From contig NZ_CP070225.1 in the NCBI RefSeq assembly GCF_021631985.1, positions 8,246,001-8,310,000 on the forward strand: 64,000 nucleotides of DNA, in the 5' to 3' direction. This DNA is from Sandaracinus amylolyticus. GTDB lineage: Bacteria > Myxococcota_A > Polyangia > Polyangiales > Sandaracinaceae. The notes below the pieces were generated by a model. It saw only the letters and a list, made by a program, of their open reading frames with translations, had not been told where the DNA came from and searched no databases. Of the stretch, positions 61,301-64,000 are shown one piece after another; position 1 is the stretch's first letter, and each line of letters opens with the position of its first letter. A program made the position numbers and the translations under genes.

Positions 61301-62026
61301 GTGCGCGACGTCGAGCTCTCCGATGCCGAGCGGCGCCTCTACGACGCCGAGCGCACCCGCGCGATCACCGCGCTCGCGGGCGCCGACGAGTCGCAGCGCT
61401 TCCGCGTGCTCGCGTCGATCACCCGGCTGCGCGAGCTGGCGTGCGACGCGTCGCTGGTGGTGCCCGACGCGAGCGTCGCGTCGTCGAAGCTCGCCTCGCT
61501 GATGGAGCTGATCGACGAGCTCGAGGGTGCGGGCCGCAAGGTGCTGGTGTTCTCGCAGTTCGTGCGCCTGCTCGAGAACGCGGCGTCGCTGCTGCGCGCG
61601 CGCAAGACCAGCTACCTGCAGCTCGACGGCTCCACGCCGGCGCCCGAGCGGGCGCGCCGCGTCGAGGCGTTCCAGCGCGGCGAGGCGACGGTCTTCCTGC
61701 TCTCGCTGAAGGCGGGCGGCACCGGGCTCAACCTCACCGCGGCGGACACCGTGGTGCACCTCGATCCGTGGTGGAACCCCGCGGTCGAAGATCAGGCGAG
61801 CGATCGCGCGCACCGCATCGGCCAGGACAAGCCGGTCACGATCGTGCGCCTCGTGACGAAGGACACGATCGAGGAGTCGGTGCTCGCGCTGCACGCGACC
61901 AAGCGCGAGCTCACGCGCGGTGTGCTCGAGGGCGCCGATGCCGCGGGCGCGCTGAGCGCGGTCGAGCTCGTCGATCTGATCCGCGGCGGCGTCGAGCGCG
62001 ACGTGCGCCGCAGCCGGACGCTCTAG
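58307..62026 (+). CDS. SNF2-family helicase-like protein
   Basis: The product is 1239 aa from ATG at 58307. The SNF2 helicase lies in the C-terminal ~500 residues: motif I DDMGLGKT (~800), motif II DEAQ (~894), LTGTPLENR (motif III), and motif VI DRAHRIGQDKPV (~1168). The ~750-residue N-terminal part is of unknown fold and has no SWIM motif. It may remodel protein-DNA complexes or act in repair. It diverges from the glycosyltransferase and converges with the regulator gene, sharing a CTAG overlap. Confidence 0.93.
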   Translation: MEHFLDRLRSDLVRRHGKGVLREPVDRVAEQMGEGPGAAALRSLGTATDESLLGPVLESPAVHERFDEIGPAARSALHASFGAWSRDRQKKARASEGRISDVAEHELVSWARRLGVEERLDDPVAQIARFAEGGSWVADALRFGIAGDVRRAALGRTSARGIPPHELAAAARKYLEACAADAAQHARREMLWRQTPAQPALARLAESLRRMEMSLRTQNGGIAARVGRDAVTLDASVPCLSLGRTDETWDGRELKLVLAGHEQGELAFEPPHPSPRRALALVRVALDAVHDSSNALHAPLTEALAMPTWKRLVESIEEELIAADEREVETRVVFRVAMSETGAPVVDVAEQRRGARGRWTKGSRITPGAALASKHPIGPAEALALRALGDMYRPSASAEALFALVGRPDVVSERGAPLEVRRVEARFALADEVGGVRPALALGEARIPVEIAATRVRDASCVAHVMLERGLVLVAAIDRDLSRLVLAASRHSAVVPDAERAAILPLVERVAARVPVTLSAALEREVAPLAPVLFVRIVPDESGASVEIRTRLSPSTSASAGVGATLVSVLGDGTAEPVLRRRDLGRELHDAHELARAIGLPEEQTHAHLATEDELLSLIAALHAHPDVEVEWPEDTASRARYVGAIGRGGLRVSVKSAAEWFGVDGEVEIDGEMVKLAELLAQVRAGRRFVRLSRGRFALIEADLRARLERAADVVFETKRGQLAVVPAAGDALESLADDGALRSDEAWSRIRTKLRTGALGEIAVPETLHATLRDYQRAGFAWLARLASVEAGAVLADDMGLGKTVQALALLAHRASDGPALVVAPTSLGDNWLREAERFAPSLRVRLHRGPARHAALENDPPRAGDVLIASYDVVALDEDALTALDFATLVLDEAQAIKNPEAQRTKAARALRARVRIALTGTPLENRLSELWSIVSVVHPGLLGPWEHFRARFAQPIEKDGDKARLAALSELVRPYLLRRTKEVVTPELPPRIELVRDVELSDAERRLYDAERTRAITALAGADESQRFRVLASITRLRELACDASLVVPDASVASSKLASLMELIDELEGAGRKVLVFSQFVRLLENAASLLRARKTSYLQLDGSTPAPERARRVEAFQRGEATVFLLSLKAGGTGLNLTAADTVVHLDPWWNPAVEDQASDRAHRIGQDKPVTIVRLVTKDTIEESVLALHATKRELTRGVLEGADAAGALSAVELVDLIRGGVERDVRRSRTL

Positions 62027-64000
62027 ACGCTCGCCGCGAGCGCGTCGTGCTCGGCGCGGGTGTGCGGCAGGTCGAGGTGGAGGAGCGCGAGCTCGCGCGC
62101 CAGCCCTGCTTCCTCCTCGCGTCCCGCCGCGCGCGCCAGCTCGAGCGCCAGCATCACCTCGCGCGCGAGCATCGTCTCGCGATAGCCATCGCGGCGCGAG
62201 GTCTCGAGCCCCGCGACCAGCCGCGCGCGCATCGCGTCCCAGCGGCCCAGCGTCGCGTCGACGGCTGCGTGCACCATGCCGACGCGCACCGCGAACGCGT
62301 GACGTCCGTGTCGCTCGAGCGTCTCCTCGGAGCGCGTGAGCACCTCGTCCGCGAGATCGGGCCGTCCGTTGCGCGCCCACGCCATCCCGAGCACGACCTC
62401 CGCGAAGTGCTGCTCGGTGGAGCGCACCGATCGATAGAGCGCGATCGACTCCTCCGCGGTCGCGATCGCCTCCTCGAGCGCGCCGCGCGCGAGCGCGATC
62501 GCGGCCTCGCCGAAGCGCACGTGGGCGAGCGCGAGACGGCTGCGATGCGCGATCGCGATCTCCTTCGCCCGCGCGTACGCTCGCGCCGCCTCGGCGATGT
62601 CCTGGCGCGCGAGGTGCGCGAAGCCGATCGCCCAGTAGAGGTGCAGCGCGAGCCGCGGCTCCACCTGCCGCGTGGCGAACGCCTCGATCAATCGGAACCG
62701 ACCGAGCGCGTCGTCGAGGTGCCCGGTGAACGCGTCGAGCCACCCCAGCAGCCAGACCGCTTGGCCTGCGCTGATCAGATCGCCCTGCGGGAGCAGCGCG
62801 TCGTGGGCCTCGGTCAGCGCGATGCGCGCCGCCTCGACCTGGCCGCTCCGACTCTCGACCTCGGCGCGCCGCAGCAGCGCGAGCGGCGCGAGCGCGTCCC
62901 ACCCCGGCAGCGCGCGTCGCGCCGTCGTTCGATCTGCGAGCTCGAGCGCCGCCGGGTAGTCGCCGATGCTCCGCAGCGTGGCCGATCGCGTGAGCCAAGC
63001 GCGCCCCCACAGCGGATCGTCGTCGGCGATCCCCGCGCGATGGGCGCACGCATCCGCGAGGTCGAGCAGCGCGAGCGAGGTCGCGGCCTCCGACTGCACG
63101 CGGCGGTTGTGCGCGCTCTCGATCAAGAGCGGCACCGCCTCGCGATCGCGGCCCGTCTCGGCGAGCAGACGGCCGAGCCGCTCGCCCGCCTCCGCCGCTC
63201 CGGCCTCCACCCGCTCGCGCAGCAGCCGCTCGATCACCACGACCTGCGCGTCGCGCCGCACCGCCTCGACCGCGGCGCGCAGCACGCTCTCCCGCAGCAT
63301 GCCGTGCACGAACGCGAGCCCGCCTCCCTCGCGCCCGCGATCGATCAGCCGCGCGCGCGCCAGCGCCGCCGCGAGCTCGCGCGGCGAGGGCAGCCCGGCG
63401 AGCTCGCACGCCCGCGCCCACTCGGCCTCGTCGACGTGGTGCCCCAGCAGCGCCGCGATCTCCAGCGCCTCGCGCTCCCCCGCGGGCCGGCTCGCGAGCA
63501 GGCGCTCCACCCGCGCGATCCACACGCCGTGGAGATCGTCGGGGAGATCCACCCGCGCCCCGGGCCGCAGCGCGAACCCCTCGGCGCGCACCTCGAGGAT
63601 CTCGCGACGCACCCAGTCGCCGACGAGCTGCTCCGCGAACAGCGGATTGCCCGCGGTGCGATCCACCAGCTCGCGCGCGAGCCCGGGCTCGAGGCGCAGC
63701 AGATCCTGCACCAGCGTGAGCTGGTCCTCTTCGCCGAGCGGCGCGATCGCGAGCACACGCGCGTGCGCGTCGTGCTCGAGCGCCGCGATCGCCGCCGCGG
63801 TCTCGGGCGCGACGTGCAGCGCTTCCTCCTGCACCGTCGCGATCACCAACATCGGCGGCGCGTCGGCGTCGCGCACCAGGTTCGTCAGGAGGCGCGCGGT
63901 CTCGTCGCCCCACTGCAGATCGTCGAGGCCGAGCACCAGCGTGCGCTCGCGCGCCTCACGACCCAGCGCGCGCGTGAGCGCGTACCCCACCGCCTCGCGC
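62023..64000 (-). CDS. PknK-like AAA ATPase/TPR regulator, N-terminus beyond window
   Basis: At least 659 residues; the frame is still open at 64000. The visible part begins with the ATPase region (VLGLDDLQWGDETARLLTNL, Walker B-like, then VIATVQEE), followed by a helical winged segment (ALEIAALLGHHVDEAEWARA) and TPR-type helices (LAFVHGMLRESVL, EAARIALTEAHDALL). This is the layout of large ATPase-TPR regulators, often fused to a Ser/Thr kinase or a cyclase further upstream. Which N-terminal domain it carries cannot be seen. It converges with the SNF2 gene. Confidence 0.8.
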   Translation of the reverse strand, partial: REAVGYALTRALGREARERTLVLGLDDLQWGDETARLLTNLVRDADAPPMLVIATVQEEALHVAPETAAAIAALEHDAHARVLAIAPLGEEDQLTLVQDLLRLEPGLARELVDRTAGNPLFAEQLVGDWVRREILEVRAEGFALRPGARVDLPDDLHGVWIARVERLLASRPAGEREALEIAALLGHHVDEAEWARACELAGLPSPRELAAALARARLIDRGREGGGLAFVHGMLRESVLRAAVEAVRRDAQVVVIERLLRERVEAGAAEAGERLGRLLAETGRDREAVPLLIESAHNRRVQSEAATSLALLDLADACAHRAGIADDDPLWGRAWLTRSATLRSIGDYPAALELADRTTARRALPGWDALAPLALLRRAEVESRSGQVEAARIALTEAHDALLPQGDLISAGQAVWLLGWLDAFTGHLDDALGRFRLIEAFATRQVEPRLALHLYWAIGFAHLARQDIAEAARAYARAKEIAIAHRSRLALAHVRFGEAAIALARGALEEAIATAEESIALYRSVRSTEQHFAEVVLGMAWARNGRPDLADEVLTRSEETLERHGRHAFAVRVGMVHAAVDATLGRWDAMRARLVAGLETSRRDGYRETMLAREVMLALELARAAGREEEAGLARELALLHLDLPHTRAEHDALAASV

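Overview
The window is very GC-rich bacterial DNA (third codon positions almost all G or C), densely packed, with many start/stop overlaps. The gene content suggests a myxobacterium, probably a Sandaracinus-like member of the Polyangiales: carotenoid genes with an aryl-carotenoid-type CrtU, dnaN-recF, MshEN-domain proteins, cysteine-rich lipoproteins and a PknK-like ATPase/TPR regulator. The taxonomic placement is inference from gene content and base composition; no 16S gene is present. Because of the GC bias, nearly every real gene carries long open antisense frames. Gene calls here rest on recognisable protein families, start/stop coupling and ribosome binding sites. LAYOUT. 1-8.6 kb: carotenoid genes (crtU-like partial, a UbiE-like methyltransferase, crtB, and separately crtI) flanking an inserted three-gene sugar-type ABC importer, whose first gene fuses the binding protein to a MalF-like permease. 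8.8-11.1 kb: recF and dnaN, with palindromes and DnaA-box-like sites upstream of dnaN. 11.4-14.5 kb: a zinc/heavy-metal locus with a ZIP-like/YraQ-like permease fusion, a His-rich membrane-anchored protein, a SmtB-type repressor with an intact alpha-5 zinc site, and a His-rich protein made of a duplicated unit. 14.5-19.4 kb: a GNAT and a VOC protein, two small unknowns, a GST remnant, a flavin monooxygenase, an unknown ORF and a tRNA-Ala(CGC). 19.5-25.6 kb: an esterase lipoprotein, two exported unknowns, glutaryl-CoA dehydrogenase and an aldehyde dehydrogenase. 25.6-32 kb: a coupled set (PLD-like, 2-hydroxyacid dehydrogenase, MshEN protein), Hsp33, a Pro-rich protein and a FAM20/four-jointed-like lipoprotein kinase candidate. 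32-36.9 kb: agmatine deiminase and N-carbamoylputrescine amidase (putrescine synthesis), a Crp/Fnr regulator, a hydrolase, a SnoaL-like protein and a DUF429-like protein. 36.9-54.7 kb: a ~17 kb chain of overlapping genes on the minus strand matching the E. coli yehI-yehL-yehM-yehP-yehQ set (DUF4132 / MoxR ATPase / DUF5682 / VWA / SWIM). Here YehM and YehP are fused, YehI is represented by two very large tandem paralogs plus a separate DUF4132-like protein, and a shikimate-dehydrogenase-like gene follows. 54.8-64 kb: a lipoprotein, a glycosyltransferase, a SNF2 helicase and a truncated ATPase/TPR regulator. MOST INTERESTING. The YehI-L-M-P-Q-like locus has a MoxR AAA+ ATPase plus a VWA protein, which usually act as a chaperone/remodelling pair; the two giant paralogs and the SWIM and DUF5682 parts are candidate clients or effectors. 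Its function is unknown. Also notable are the secreted kinase-like lipoprotein, the binding-protein/permease fusion, the ZIP-YraQ fusion, a hairpin with two 33-base perfect arms between convergent genes, and a hairpin element present twice with a conserved loop.
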